The notes beneath the pieces are model-generated. The model was not told where the DNA came from. It searched no databases and was given only the letters and a program-made list of their open reading frames with translations. DNA of 64,000 nucleotides from Vibrio sp. JC009 (GTDB taxonomy: Bacteria > Pseudomonadota > Gammaproteobacteria > Enterobacterales > Vibrionaceae): contig NZ_CP092107.1 of NCBI RefSeq assembly GCF_029016485.1, positions 1,178,001 through 1,242,000 of the forward strand, read 5' to 3'. Shown here in pieces: positions 31,748-40,989 of the stretch. The translations under genes and the position numbers were made by a program. The first letter of the stretch is position 1, and each line of letters starts with the position of its first letter.

Positions 31748-32764
31748 ATGTTGTTTAACCTTTCGATTACGCCAAAACTTTTAATAGCAAACGTTTGCGT
31801 TTTGCTATTAATGTTGACGCATTATCTGTTAACTGGCGGTATGCCTGTTTCTTATTATCTGTTTGGAATTATTGTGTTGATGGGAATTAATGCTGCAGTG
31901 GTTTATCAGGCTATTGCAGGTCAGATATCTCAGGTGAATAAAAAGCTCAGCCAGCTTAATTCAGTTTATGGGGAGGAAAGCCAAGCTGACTTGCTAGGTA
32001 AAGTCGAGTCTCTGATGGGGGTGTATGAGTCAGCTCAGGCGCAAGTTGAAACGCTTAAGCGTGAAAACAGTGAGTTTCAGGCAGAGATCTCCAGTCTGGA
32101 GTTGGCAAAAAAACAGAGCAGTGAAGAGAAAGATGCCCGTATTCAGCAGATGGCAACTGTTGCCGCTGACATGTTTGATACCCTTGAGCAGCTCTCAGTG
32201 CTGACTGAAGGAACATCGAATGCCGTGGGTGAAATAAAAGCGACAATTACCAATAGCTGCGCAAACCTGGAAATGATGGCGGCCGGAACTCAGTCTGATG
32301 CTGAGTTTATCGGTGGTTTTAAGGGTGATATTTCAGCGCTGGGAGACAGTGTTGCAACCATTAATGATTTGGCTCTTGAGATTAATGATATTTCCGATCA
32401 GACCAACCTTCTGGCTCTGAACGCCGCGATTGAGGCTGCGCGTGCCGGAGAACAGGGACGTGGTTTTGCGGTTGTAGCCGATGAGGTAAGAAAACTGGCA
32501 AACAGAGCTCAGGCATCCAGTGGCAGCATCGAGAAGAGTATTGAATCTGTTATCAAACAGGCGAAATCGTCGGCTGTAGCCATGGATAGAATCAGCGGTA
32601 ATGTTGATTTGGCTGTGGGTTCGACAACCGGTGAGAGAGACACCATTAAGGGTGTCAATGAGCAGTTATCATCTGTTTGTGATCAGGTTAGCCAGCTCAA
32701 TGTTATGCTTGAGCAGCAAAAAGCGATGGTTAAAGCAATCAGCGATAATCTGAATTTGCAATAA
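31748..32764 (+). CDS. Compact methyl-accepting chemotaxis-like protein without periplasmic domain
   Basis: A 338-residue chemoreceptor-like protein. Two membrane segments close together ([18 protein letters not shown] and [20 protein letters not shown]) leave only a few residues outside, so there is no room for a ligand-binding domain. A coiled coil ([20 protein letters not shown]) then leads to a signalling domain with the tip [20 protein letters not shown]. No HAMP domain is visible. It may sense membrane or cytoplasmic state, or serve as a scaffold for CheA/CheW. A terminator follows at 32785. Confidence 0.87.
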   Translation: MLFNLSITPKLLIANVCVLLLMLTHYLLTGGMPVSYYLFGIIVLMGINAAVVYQAIAGQISQVNKKLSQLNSVYGEESQADLLGKVESLMGVYESAQAQVETLKRENSEFQAEISSLELAKKQSSEEKDARIQQMATVAADMFDTLEQLSVLTEGTSNAVGEIKATITNSCANLEMMAAGTQSDAEFIGGFKGDISALGDSVATINDLALEINDISDQTNLLALNAAIEAARAGEQGRGFAVVADEVRKLANRAQASSGSIEKSIESVIKQAKSSAVAMDRISGNVDLAVGSTTGERDTIKGVNEQLSSVCDQVSQLNVMLEQQKAMVKAISDNLNLQ

Positions 32765-32784
32765 ACCATGACAGATGTGTATGA

Positions 32785-32815
32785 AGCCAGCAAGTTAATC
32801 GCTGGCTTTTTTTTT
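32785..32815 (+). terminator. Rho-independent terminator after the compact chemoreceptor
   Basis: Stem AGCCAGC/GCTGGCT with a nine-base loop, followed by a run of nine T. It overlaps the 3' end of the convergent gene. Confidence 0.93.
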
Positions 32816-33130
32816 AGCAAGCGGGCTGGTTTGTATGCTTCTGAATAGCTGGTTTACCGATTCGGTGTAACAGGCCACCAGTTTTTCAACACCAAAAGAG
32901 TTTTCTTTAGATTTGCCAATGGTGCCTTTAGGATGTTCCCAGGCATGAAACTGGATCTGAATATCAGCACCACACTCAAAACAGAGCTCTTCTATATCGG
33001 CCGTGTAGTGGATTCCTTCCCCAGATGAACGGCGGTTAATTTTATATTGAATATCGTCCTTCTCCAGTTCGTACTCCTGACCGCAGCATTCACAGGTAAA
33101 TCTTGCGCTTTGGGCTATGCCAAGGGTCAT
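32795..33130 (-). CDS. Zinc-ribbon hypothetical protein
   Basis: A 111-residue protein with two CxxC pairs (FTCECCGQEY and ELCFECGADI) about 35 residues apart, which should bind one zinc ion. The rest is charged and has no known domain. I choose ATG 33130 because GGAGAGGA ends seven bases before it; an earlier ATG at 33172 would put extra residues before the ribosome-binding site. The function is unknown; a rubredoxin-like or nucleic-acid-binding role would be a guess. Confidence 0.65.
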   Translation of the reverse strand: MTLGIAQSARFTCECCGQEYELEKDDIQYKINRRSSGEGIHYTADIEELCFECGADIQIQFHAWEHPKGTIGKSKENSFGVEKLVACYTESVNQLFRSIQTSPLAKKKASD

Positions 33131-33370
33131 CACGTTATCCTCTCCAGAAATAAAATGTTTCATATGGCTCAAATGGAGCCTGAAAATTAAACAAAACGGT
33201 AGGCCGTTAAGGTTTATGCTCTAGGATAATGCTCAACAAAGTTCATTTGTTCAATCGGTGAATATGGATTATTTGGAATAAATATCACATTGAATATGTA
33301 ACAAATGTAACGCTGGTTTCAAAATGTAACGGGGATCTCGTTTTATTAATCAGCTCAGGTTCTGGAGGGG

Positions 33371-33398
33371 AAGGGCTTGCTCATTTGAGTAAGCCCTT
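33371..33398. terminator. Inverted repeat after the TPR-GGDEF gene
   Basis: Arms AAGGGCTTgCTCA and TGAGtAAGCCCTT with a two-base centre, 14 bp beyond the stop at 33412. It probably ends the two-gene GGDEF operon, although a T run is lacking. The rest of the 280-bp gap has no gene. Confidence 0.55.
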
Positions 33399-33411
33399 GC
33401 GTATTTGAGTG

Positions 33412-34995
33412 TCAGAGCTCAACGCAAACCTGATTACGTCCGTTGGCTTTAGCCCGGTAGAGGGCTTTGTCTGCCCGGTGGAAGGTTCTCTGAGTGTTTT
33501 CTCCGTCTTTGTGCAGGGTGATGCCCAGGCTGACGGTCAGTCCTCGTTCACCAAGGATCTCTTTCCAGCCAAAGTTAAAGATTCTCTCCCTGTACTGTTC
33601 TGCATAGTACTGGGCGCGTTCAGTGGTGCAGTTTTCAATAATCACCAGGAACTCTTCACCACCAAAACGAACGCAGGAAGCCCCTTTAAAGCTAAAGTGC
33701 TCTTTCAGCTCTTTCGATACATTAACAATCGCTTTGTCGCCCACAAGGTGGCTCAGCTCGTCGTTGATGGACTTAAAGTGGTCAATATCCACAACCAGAA
33801 AGGCGAAAGGTGTTTTATGCAGCAGAAGGTCTTTCAGCTTGATGTCCAGCCAGCGCCGGTTGTGCAAGGTGGTTAAAGGATCGGTAAATACGTCCTTTTG
33901 CAACTTAGCAAACTGATCTTTCTGGTTTTCAGTGGTCTCTTTCAGCTCTTTATTTTCCTGCTCAGACATTATCAGCTTCAGTTGCAGCTCGAAGCGGGTC
34001 AGCCGTCTTAGCTGAGTAGGGCCTAAATCTCCGATAGGGATACTTTTGATAAGGTCATTGGTTACCCTAAAGCTTTTTTTCTCAAAGCTAAGGGCTTCTT
34101 TAAAGTGTCCCCGCTTACCCAGAATCCGGCTTATCGCATCATAAAGCTGCTGCTGCAGAACGGGCGAAGAGGACTCTTCAATACGCTTTGTGGCACGCTC
34201 AAGGGCAAATTCTGCGTAGTTCACATATCCCAGAGAGCTTAAGCTGTTGACCAGTTCCAGACGCAGCATATTCGAGAGCCAGGATGAGTTGTGCCCGTCG
34301 ATGGAGTAGTGAGCTTTTGCCAGGGTTTTCAGCGCGTCGTGGTATTTTTTCTGGCGTCTCTGAATCTTTGCCTGGTAAAGAATAATCTGTCCGGCAAGTA
34401 CCTTGTTGCTGACCAGAATGCTGAGTTCTTCACACTCTTTAAGCAGATTATTCGCCGCTGAAATTCGGCCCATGGAGATCAGGCAGGCGACCATGTGCAG
34501 TTTATATCTGAGTCTCAGAGCGCGGCTGTCAATGGCGTGATCAATACCGTCAATTTTCTGATAGTAGCGAAGGGCACGGGCGTGATCGCCATAGGCATCA
34601 CACAGGCTTCCCATTCCCAGCACTGCTGAGGCGTAGTCATCGATCTGGCCGTATTCCACCGCCAGAGAAGAGAGGTCTACCAGCTCTTTCAGAGCTTCAG
34701 CATAGTTGCCGTTCTCCATCAGCTTAAAGCTGAGGCTCTCTTTAATGGTGATGATATCGTCAACTTCATCAGGCAGAGACAGCAGCGATAAAGCACTTCT
34801 CAGTTCTTCAATACTCTGAAGATGCTGGTTAAGTCTGGTGCGGTATTCAGAGCTTATCAGATAGCAAAACGCTTTTTCGTTGGGAGAAGTCGCAATATGT
34901 TGCCTGATGTGATCCCAGAATATAAGCGCTTCCTCTCCGGAAACGGAAGAAGGATCCAGCCCTGCTTCGGATACTTTACTTAGCAATCTTTCCAT
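33412..34995 (-). CDS. TPR-repeat diguanylate cyclase
   Basis: A 527-residue soluble protein. The first 340 residues are helical repeats of the TPR type (YASAVLGMGSLCDAYGDHAR, AKIQRRQKKYHDALKTLAKA), followed by a short coiled coil (LKLIMSEQENKELKETTENQ). The C-terminal GGDEF domain is complete: LTTLHNRRWLDIKLKDLL, VVDIDHFKSINDELSHLVGD and the active site FGGEEFLVI. It should make cyclic di-GMP under control of the TPR part. It starts two bases after the stop of a related TPR gene with a degenerate GGDEF, so the two are probably made and work together. Confidence 0.88.
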   Translation of the reverse strand: MERLLSKVSEAGLDPSSVSGEEALIFWDHIRQHIATSPNEKAFCYLISSEYRTRLNQHLQSIEELRSALSLLSLPDEVDDIITIKESLSFKLMENGNYAEALKELVDLSSLAVEYGQIDDYASAVLGMGSLCDAYGDHARALRYYQKIDGIDHAIDSRALRLRYKLHMVACLISMGRISAANNLLKECEELSILVSNKVLAGQIILYQAKIQRRQKKYHDALKTLAKAHYSIDGHNSSWLSNMLRLELVNSLSSLGYVNYAEFALERATKRIEESSSPVLQQQLYDAISRILGKRGHFKEALSFEKKSFRVTNDLIKSIPIGDLGPTQLRRLTRFELQLKLIMSEQENKELKETTENQKDQFAKLQKDVFTDPLTTLHNRRWLDIKLKDLLLHKTPFAFLVVDIDHFKSINDELSHLVGDKAIVNVSKELKEHFSFKGASCVRFGGEEFLVIIENCTTERAQYYAEQYRERIFNFGWKEILGERGLTVSLGITLHKDGENTQRTFHRADKALYRAKANGRNQVCVEL

Positions 34996-34997
34996 AT

Positions 34998-36473
34998 TTA
35001 TTCTTCTTCCACTGTTTCTTCGCTTTCTTCCAACTGCTCCAGTGTGAATGGGAAGAAGAGAATGTCATGCAACTTAACTTCCGGCAATTTGCCCTTCAGT
35101 CCCTTTCGTTCCCATGGATAGTTGCGGATCATCTGGTCCAGGAAGCTAAAGATGGCATCGGCTTTGTCGCCTCTTTCTGCAATCAGCATCCCGATGCGTT
35201 CTTCACTGATTCTGGATATCAAATCATTGCGGTTACACAGGCACTGCGCCAGTTCCATGCAGACATCCAGAAAACCGGAATTGTCATGCTTAATAAGCAC
35301 AACTACGTGGTTAGAGGCGGCAAGTTCACTTTTGAACAGGATCAACTGCTCCCACCAGTAGGTTTCAGAAACCAGGTTGGAGTAGCCCCGGTCGCCATGG
35401 TTAAACTCAACCTGACGGCGGATCCGGTTGATAAGTTTTCTGGCACGCTGGTCAAGCTGGCGCTTTGAACTGCGTGCTTTATCGGTTCCCAGCTTGTTGG
35501 TCTGATCCTTTAAAAGCTGCATGGAGTGTTTGCGGTACTTTCTGAATGAGACCAGGGCGTGTTCATAGTCCCTTTGTCTTTCCGCAACCACTGACTGCTG
35601 GAAACAGATTTGAGAAAGAAGCTCGTTCTGGTTAAAGCTTTTTGCTGACTCTTCTGCACTGGTCAGAAAGTCCTTGGCTTTATCCAGGTCGTTTCGAATG
35701 ACTTCCAGTCTGGCACGGGCGATAAATGAGTGGGTCTTCATCCATAGCAGATCATTATCCATCGCCAGCTCATAGGCTTTGATGGCGGCTTTTTCGGCGT
35801 CGTCTATCCGCTCCAGTCCCAAAAGAGCCAAGCCGCGAAAATCCCAGATTTCCGCTTCCCATGCAGGTTTTGTATAGTTTTTCAGTACTTCTTCTGCTTC
35901 ATCGAGTACAGACAGCATTTCCGTATACTCATTGAGCAGGTAATGGTCACGCGCAAGCAGAATCCGTGCTTTACCTTCTAACCAGTCCATACGGGCGTTG
36001 TTCGCAACCTGCACGGCTAAATCATGGGTAGAGAGCGCCAGTTTGTGCTCTTCAGTAATGCGCCAGACGTTGCCCAGACCAATCAGGCATTCAATCTCAA
36101 TTTCGGTTTCGCCGACCAGTGCCGCCTGTTCCAGGGCGTTGATCCAGAACTGTTGAGCAGAATAGTATTTTGCCTGCCCCCAGAATTGCTGGGCATGAAT
36201 ATGGAGTATTTCAGGAAGATAAAGGTCGGTATCCAGACGGTTTAAGCGGGTAATGGCTTCTTTGATGAACTTTAAGCCCTGGGCAAAGTCCAGAATCTCT
36301 TTGTAACACTTAGAAATGATAATGCAGGCTAGGATACCACCTTCAGGAAAAAGCACCTGGTCCGAGCGCAACAAGCACTGAGAAGCTTGGTTGAGTACCG
36401 CCTCCGGTTCCATGTCAATTCGGGTTTTGAGCTGCTCCAGCTCATTTGAAAGTTGAACGTGCGCCTTTTCCAA
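34998..36473 (-). CDS. TPR-repeat protein with a degenerate GGDEF-like C-terminus
   Basis: A 491-residue soluble protein. TPR-like helices fill residues 1-320 (IEIECLIGLGNVWRITEEHK, WDFRGLALLGLERIDDAEKA). The last 130 residues follow the GGDEF fold in outline (ETYWWEQLILFKSELAASNH, VVVLIKHDNSGFLDVCMELA, then RISEERIGMLIAER at the active-site position), but the GG(D/E)EF motif and the metal-binding Asp are gone. It should not make cyclic di-GMP. The start is TTG 36473, since an in-frame TAA directly precedes it and GGA lies seven bases upstream. It is coupled to the active TPR-GGDEF gene with a two-base gap. Confidence 0.75.
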   Translation of the reverse strand: MEKAHVQLSNELEQLKTRIDMEPEAVLNQASQCLLRSDQVLFPEGGILACIIISKCYKEILDFAQGLKFIKEAITRLNRLDTDLYLPEILHIHAQQFWGQAKYYSAQQFWINALEQAALVGETEIEIECLIGLGNVWRITEEHKLALSTHDLAVQVANNARMDWLEGKARILLARDHYLLNEYTEMLSVLDEAEEVLKNYTKPAWEAEIWDFRGLALLGLERIDDAEKAAIKAYELAMDNDLLWMKTHSFIARARLEVIRNDLDKAKDFLTSAEESAKSFNQNELLSQICFQQSVVAERQRDYEHALVSFRKYRKHSMQLLKDQTNKLGTDKARSSKRQLDQRARKLINRIRRQVEFNHGDRGYSNLVSETYWWEQLILFKSELAASNHVVVLIKHDNSGFLDVCMELAQCLCNRNDLISRISEERIGMLIAERGDKADAIFSFLDQMIRNYPWERKGLKGKLPEVKLHDILFFPFTLEQLEESEETVEEE

Positions 36474-36597
36474 TTATAAATCCATGAGTTAACGGAAATT
36501 ACCGTTGATTATATGGTTAGATCGATTCAACAAGCTAATTAATATTTTATTAATAACTATTTCCTGCTTAAAAATACGTCTGGGTTCACAAACTTGG

Positions 36598-38067
36598 TCA
36601 GGCCAGCAGGTGTTTTAAGGTTAATGGTTGCTCAGCAAGAGACAGTCTTTGAGCCGGAGTAAGCCCTTCCTTATCCTGATAACAGAGGTTGTGCCATGCC
36701 CGGAATATATCCAGCATAGGGGTAATACCTCCCGGACGAAGTTTTCTTCTCGGCTCGTTGATAAAGGAGTCGAACAGCAGCTGGAATCTGTCCTGATAAA
36801 ATTTGACCTGCCTGATTGATGCGCTGTGCAGCCACTGCTCAGGAGCCGGGTTATCTCCGGCAAGATAGCAGATGCCTTTGGCGGCGTTGTCCTGTTCGGA
36901 AATAGCCCATTTATCACGCCACCAGCCAACGTGCACAATATCGACTTTTTCCGGAAGCGCAGAGCTGTCCCATTTCTCGTCTTCATCCACGTACATAAGA
37001 TCCACGGATTTATCCTTGATTCTCTGCAGGCAGATGGTCAGAGCGGCCGAGCGCAAAACCGGATCCTGTGGCAGGTAGAGGGTGACACGTTTATCGCTTT
37101 TGCACATCTCAAGCACGTGCATATAGTGAGCGTATGAGGTATACGGAGCACGGATTACTGCACCCTTGGAAGGGTAGTTAAACCGAGTCATATTGCCCAT
37201 GGGATCTTCTACATTTCCCCGGGCCAGAATCATCTGATACTTCTGGTCGATACGCTGGCGCAGATTCGGGGATGGAACACCGATAGACAGGTTTGCTTCA
37301 GAGAAATAGTCCTTTGAAACAAAGCGTGCCGGAGTTTCATAGGAGTTATGATCAACCGGGCCCGCAGGCTCTTCGCTGGCGGAGTAATTGATATGCTGAG
37401 AAAGGATATAACCTGAGTTCGCCTCGCCCGTTGCAAACCAGAGTACGCCGTTATCACTGTATGGCTGCAGGGGCATAAAAACGGAGGCCAGGTGATAGTG
37501 CTCTTCATGATTTACCCAGCGGGCATCAAACATGGCCAGTTTGCGCCTGCAGCGGCTGGCTATATGATCAAGGTGATCATAGAAGGTCTTGGGATTGATA
37601 CTCAGTTTACGGCAGACTTCACGCACCGAATAGCCGGTAAACAAGAGCGCCAGCAGGTTTTCCTGAAATGCCAGTTTTGAGTTTACACCGGACCATTTAT
37701 CCACAAAGGTCGACTGACACTGCTTGCAGCGGTAGCGCTGACGGTCGCCGCTGTAACCAAATGCATGATAAAGGTGTTTATGGGTGTGGACGGAAAGCCC
37801 GAAGTTCTCACAGTCATTGTTGCGGCATGCCGGCAGTCCGTCGCTATGGAGCTGTCTTAAGCGCTGAAGTTCGTTCAGAACTTCCTGATTGTTGAGAAGA
37901 GGGGGGAAAGCACCACATTCACGACATACCATCGTCGGACGCTTCGGGTTTACATGCTGAAGCACATAGCGCTTCGCATCGCTCAGTCCAAAGTTGTCAC
38001 ACGCCAATGTTTTACAAAAGTTGAGTTGTAAACCGTCAGCGTCCACCGGCAGTTTGCCATTCGACAC
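36598..38067 (-). CDS. Transposase-like zinc-ribbon protein, possibly domesticated
   Basis: A 489-residue protein. The N-terminal 135 residues hold several cysteine pairs (MVCRECGAFPPLL, ACRNNDCENFGL, RYRCKQCQSTFVDKW) like the zinc ribbon of IS1/IS1595-type transposases. Then comes the helix-turn-helix segment LLFTGYSVREVCRKLSINPK and a central part (GVLWFATGEANSGYILSQHI) where a transposase has its DDE domain. No inverted repeats or target duplication flank it, so it behaves like a normal gene. The start is GTG 38067, with AGGGGG five bases before it. I know no function for it. Confidence 0.65.
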   Translation of the reverse strand: MSNGKLPVDADGLQLNFCKTLACDNFGLSDAKRYVLQHVNPKRPTMVCRECGAFPPLLNNQEVLNELQRLRQLHSDGLPACRNNDCENFGLSVHTHKHLYHAFGYSGDRQRYRCKQCQSTFVDKWSGVNSKLAFQENLLALLFTGYSVREVCRKLSINPKTFYDHLDHIASRCRRKLAMFDARWVNHEEHYHLASVFMPLQPYSDNGVLWFATGEANSGYILSQHINYSASEEPAGPVDHNSYETPARFVSKDYFSEANLSIGVPSPNLRQRIDQKYQMILARGNVEDPMGNMTRFNYPSKGAVIRAPYTSYAHYMHVLEMCKSDKRVTLYLPQDPVLRSAALTICLQRIKDKSVDLMYVDEDEKWDSSALPEKVDIVHVGWWRDKWAISEQDNAAKGICYLAGDNPAPEQWLHSASIRQVKFYQDRFQLLFDSFINEPRRKLRPGGITPMLDIFRAWHNLCYQDKEGLTPAQRLSLAEQPLTLKHLLA

Positions 38068-38091
38068 GATCGCCCCCTGGGAAGACTGTTA

Positions 38092-38163
38092 TAACAATCC
38101 CAGCAATTATCTGTTCATCCTTGCTTGTCAAAATCACTGAACAGCTAATTACTGGTATTGGTA
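38092..38163. repeat. 72-bp imperfect palindrome, copy 2
   Basis: Second copy of the unit at 21331-21402, same orientation and same length, with about four base changes. It fills nearly the whole gap between deoD and the transposase-like gene and ends right at the deoD stop. Confidence 0.8.
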
Positions 38164-38874
38164 TTAAAGATTAATTGCGGTTTCCAGAGCCACTTTCATC
38201 ATATCGTTGAAAGATTTCTGGCGCTCTTCAGAGCTTAGTTTTTCACCACGGATAATGTGGTCAGAAACGGTCAGAATTGTCAGAGCTTTAGCACCAAGGT
38301 CAGCTGCAACGCCGTAGATACCGGCTGCTTCCATATCCACACCCAGAATGCCCAGCTTTTCCATCTTCTCAAAGATGTCTGCTTCAGGAGTGTAGAAAAG
38401 ATCTGCAGAGAATACGTTACCTACTTTTACCGGAACTTCCTGAGCTCGCGCCTGCTTTACCGCTTCTTCCAGAAGGCCGAAGTCAGCAATGGCTGCGAAA
38501 TCGTGGTTGCTAAAGCGGATACGGTTTACCTTTGAATCTGTCGATGCGCCCATACCGATAACAACGTCCATCAGGTTTACGTCGTCACGTACCGCACCAC
38601 AGCTGCCTACGCGGATAACATTTTTCACGCCGTACTCAGCAATCAGCTCATGAACATAGATACAGCATGAAGGGATACCCATACCGTGTCCCATTACGGA
38701 TACTTTCTTACCCTTGTAAGTTCCGGTAAAGCCAAACATATTACGTACATCACATACTTGCTTTACATCTTCCAGAAAGGTTTCTGCAATGTATTTTGCA
38801 CGCAGTGGATCGCCGGGCATCAGTACGGTTTCTGCGAAATCACCAGGTTGTGCGTTGATGTGAGGGGTTGCCAT
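38164..38874 (-). CDS. deoD: Purine nucleoside phosphorylase DeoD
   Basis: A 236-residue hexameric-type purine nucleoside phosphorylase, which splits purine (deoxy)ribonucleosides with phosphate into base and (deoxy)ribose 1-phosphate in the cytoplasm. It starts [20 protein letters not shown] and contains [43 protein letters not shown] and [20 protein letters not shown], where the glutamate binds the ribose. The catalytic Asp is in [10 protein letters not shown]. Vibrios often have a second deoD on chromosome 2 apart from the deoCABD operon. It stands alone here. Confidence 0.95.
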   Translation of the reverse strand: MATPHINAQPGDFAETVLMPGDPLRAKYIAETFLEDVKQVCDVRNMFGFTGTYKGKKVSVMGHGMGIPSCCIYVHELIAEYGVKNVIRVGSCGAVRDDVNLMDVVIGMGASTDSKVNRIRFSNHDFAAIADFGLLEEAVKQARAQEVPVKVGNVFSADLFYTPEADIFEKMEKLGILGVDMEAAGIYGVAADLGAKALTILTVSDHIIRGEKLSSEERQKSFNDMMKVALETAINL

Positions 38875-39153
38875 GTCAGGTTCTCCGGTTGGGTTATTGA
38901 TAAAACAGTATCGACTAATAACTGAATATGTTGTTTGTTGGATACTCTGTTATTGGCAATATTAGTGCTTAATTTGAGCCATAAGAGAGAGTTGGATCAC
39001 AAAAAAAATCCGCAGAGTAATAAGAATTGACCTTGATAACCAAATTTGTTTAAACGGAGAAAGCAATCGATTTGTCGTGACTGCAATTTTTATACAGCGC
39101 TAACTGGATCGCAGAGCGGGAGAAAATTTGCAGGATGTGGTTTTGTTTACTAT
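38875..39153. other. Gene-free promoter region between deoD and the photolyase operon
   Basis: The stretch contains the divergent promoters of deoD and of the operon starting at 39191. It is AT-rich, with no reading frame that I can support and no repeat other than the palindrome that follows at 39154. Confidence 0.5.
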
Positions 39154-39182
39154 ACCTATACAAGAAATAATTTTGTATAGGT
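39154..39182. promoter_or_regulatory. Palindromic operator before the DUF523-MerR-photolyase operon
   Basis: Perfect 10-bp arms ACCTATACAA and TTGTATAGGT with a nine-base spacer. It ends eight bases before the first start codon of the operon, so a bound protein would block transcription or initiation. The MerR-type regulator encoded two genes on is the obvious candidate to bind it. Confidence 0.65.
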
Positions 39183-39190
39183 GTTGAGTT

Positions 39191-40141
39191 ATGACAAATC
39201 TTGCAAAAGTTGGCATAAGTTCCTGTGTTTTAGGCGAGAAAGTCCGCTTTGACTCGGGTCATAAAGAGAATCGGTTTGTTACACAAGATCTTATGCAGTA
39301 TTTTTCCTTTGTATCAGTTTGCCCTGAAGTGGGGATAGGTCTGCCGGTGCCAAGGCCGACAATCAGGCTGATTTCCGATGAAGAACGTATCGCTCTGGTT
39401 GAGACAAAAGATGAGAGCAAAGATTATACAGAGCGGATGCAAACCTATGCGGAAAAAACAGCCAGTCAGCTGATGAGCCAGGATCTTTGCGGTTATATCG
39501 TCTGCGCAAAGTCACCAACCTGCGGTATGGAGCGGGTAAAGGTATATAAACAAAACCGGGCAGATAAAGAAGGGGTTGGCATTTACACCCGCGAGCTGAT
39601 GAAGCAGATGCCCTGGCTGCCGGTTGAAGAGGATGGACGGCTTAATGATCCTGTACTGAAGGAAAACTTTGTTCTTCGGGTATTCTGTTTAAAGGATTTT
39701 TATGACTCCATGGCCGGAGAGCCGACAGCGGGAAAAATTGTTGCCTTTCACTCCAGATACAAACTCACTCTGATGGCTTGTCACCCCGAGTCATACAAAA
39801 GCCTGGGCAGGCTGGTTGCTGGTGTTAAGGAGTACAGCAGTGATGAGTTTTTCAGCCTCTACCGCTCAGGACTGATGAATGCGCTGAAACACAGAGCCAG
39901 CCGCAAGACCAATACCAATGTCCTGATGCATATTCAGGGTTATTTCAAAAAAGCGCTGTCGGCTGATGAGAAACAGGAGCTGGCGCATGTGATTGAGCAG
40001 TACAGATTAGGTATGCTGCCAATACTTGCGCCAATTACGTTAATCCGGCATTACCTGGGCCGTCACCCTGATGCCTATTTAAGCGAACAAAATTACTTTG
40101 AGCCTTATCCGCATGAGCTGCGCTTAAGGCTCTCACTATAA
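39191..40141 (+). CDS. DUF523-DUF1722 (YbgA-type) protein
   Basis: A 316-residue protein joining an N-terminal DUF523 domain (KVGISSCVLGEKVRFDSGHK, later CPEVGIGLPVPRPTIRLI and AKSPTCGMERVKVY, with conserved cysteines) to a C-terminal DUF1722/YbgA domain (IVAFHSRYKLTLMACHPESY). In E. coli ybgA lies next to the photolyase gene phr, and here also the pair is kept with a MerR gene between. Its function is not established; the cysteine motifs resemble those of thiolation-related enzymes. It is the first gene of an operon with a palindromic operator in front. Confidence 0.87.
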   Translation: MTNLAKVGISSCVLGEKVRFDSGHKENRFVTQDLMQYFSFVSVCPEVGIGLPVPRPTIRLISDEERIALVETKDESKDYTERMQTYAEKTASQLMSQDLCGYIVCAKSPTCGMERVKVYKQNRADKEGVGIYTRELMKQMPWLPVEEDGRLNDPVLKENFVLRVFCLKDFYDSMAGEPTAGKIVAFHSRYKLTLMACHPESYKSLGRLVAGVKEYSSDEFFSLYRSGLMNALKHRASRKTNTNVLMHIQGYFKKALSADEKQELAHVIEQYRLGMLPILAPITLIRHYLGRHPDAYLSEQNYFEPYPHELRLRLSL

Positions 40142-40159
40142 ATCAGTTGGATGTTGCAG

Positions 40160-40930
40160 ATGAAGTTATATGCAATCAGAGAAGTTTCAGAGATCACCGG
40201 AATTAAGCCGGTCACGCTGCGGGCATGGCAGAGGCGGTATGGCCTGATACAGCCGCAAAGAAAGGAGTCGGGTCACCGCCTTTATACCGAAGAGAATATA
40301 GAAAAAATCAAACTTATCCAGAGGTGGTTGGCAAAAGGTATTGCCATCGGCAAAGTAAAAGCGCTGATTGAAAGTGGTGAAGATATCGGGAGCAGTCCGG
40401 ATTCTGCGGTGCTTACTGAGAGTGAGGATTTACTTATTGCACTTTCCGCGCTTAACCGGGGCAGGGCTGAAAGCGTGGTTTCAACCGTTCTGAAAGAGTA
40501 TCCGCTCAATATTGTTATGGAGCAGTTTTTCTATCCGGTGCTGGAGTCTCTTGAGAGGGTAAAAGCTTCTCAGCGTTCATTGCAGAAAGCGCTGTTGCAG
40601 TCTCTGATGATAAGTAAAGCGACCAGCATTCTGGAAGCGGAAAACCGCGCCTTTAAAAAACTAAAAGCATTGGTGATCAATCTGGATGAAACCGGGAGCC
40701 TGCCGGCCTGGATGTCTGCCATTGAGCTGAGTGACCGTGGCTACAGTATCTCTTTTTTAGATGGCGTGGATGATATTTCCGGCCTGACAGAGATGACGGA
40801 TATTTCCCGTTACGACCTTATCTACCTGTTTTCAAATAGTGGTTTACCGGCGAAAACCGAACAGAGCATTCTGGCTCTCAGGGCCAAAACCGAGGTTGAT
40901 ATTGAGACCTCTGCACTAGTTAATGCCTGA
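40160..40930 (+). CDS. MerR-family regulator with B12-binding-like domain lacking histidines
   Basis: A 256-residue MerR-type regulator. The N-terminal winged helix is standard (YAIREVSEITGIKPVTLRAW, then QRRYGLIQPQRKESGHRLYT). The C-terminal 180 residues have the order of the CarH/LitR light regulators: a helical bundle (IVMEQFFYPVLESLERVKAS) and a Rossmann-like part (KLKALVINLDETGSLPAWM). However, the ExxH pair and the lower-ligand histidine that hold adenosylcobalamin are not present. It lies between the DUF523 gene and the photolyase gene. I choose ATG 40160; the ATG three codons earlier is also possible. Confidence 0.85.
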   Translation: MKLYAIREVSEITGIKPVTLRAWQRRYGLIQPQRKESGHRLYTEENIEKIKLIQRWLAKGIAIGKVKALIESGEDIGSSPDSAVLTESEDLLIALSALNRGRAESVVSTVLKEYPLNIVMEQFFYPVLESLERVKASQRSLQKALLQSLMISKATSILEAENRAFKKLKALVINLDETGSLPAWMSAIELSDRGYSISFLDGVDDISGLTEMTDISRYDLIYLFSNSGLPAKTEQSILALRAKTEVDIETSALVNA

Positions 40931-40989
40931 ATAAATCGAAGGCTTTGACTATGTAAGTACTAACTTGCATTTACGCTTACGGAGGCACT

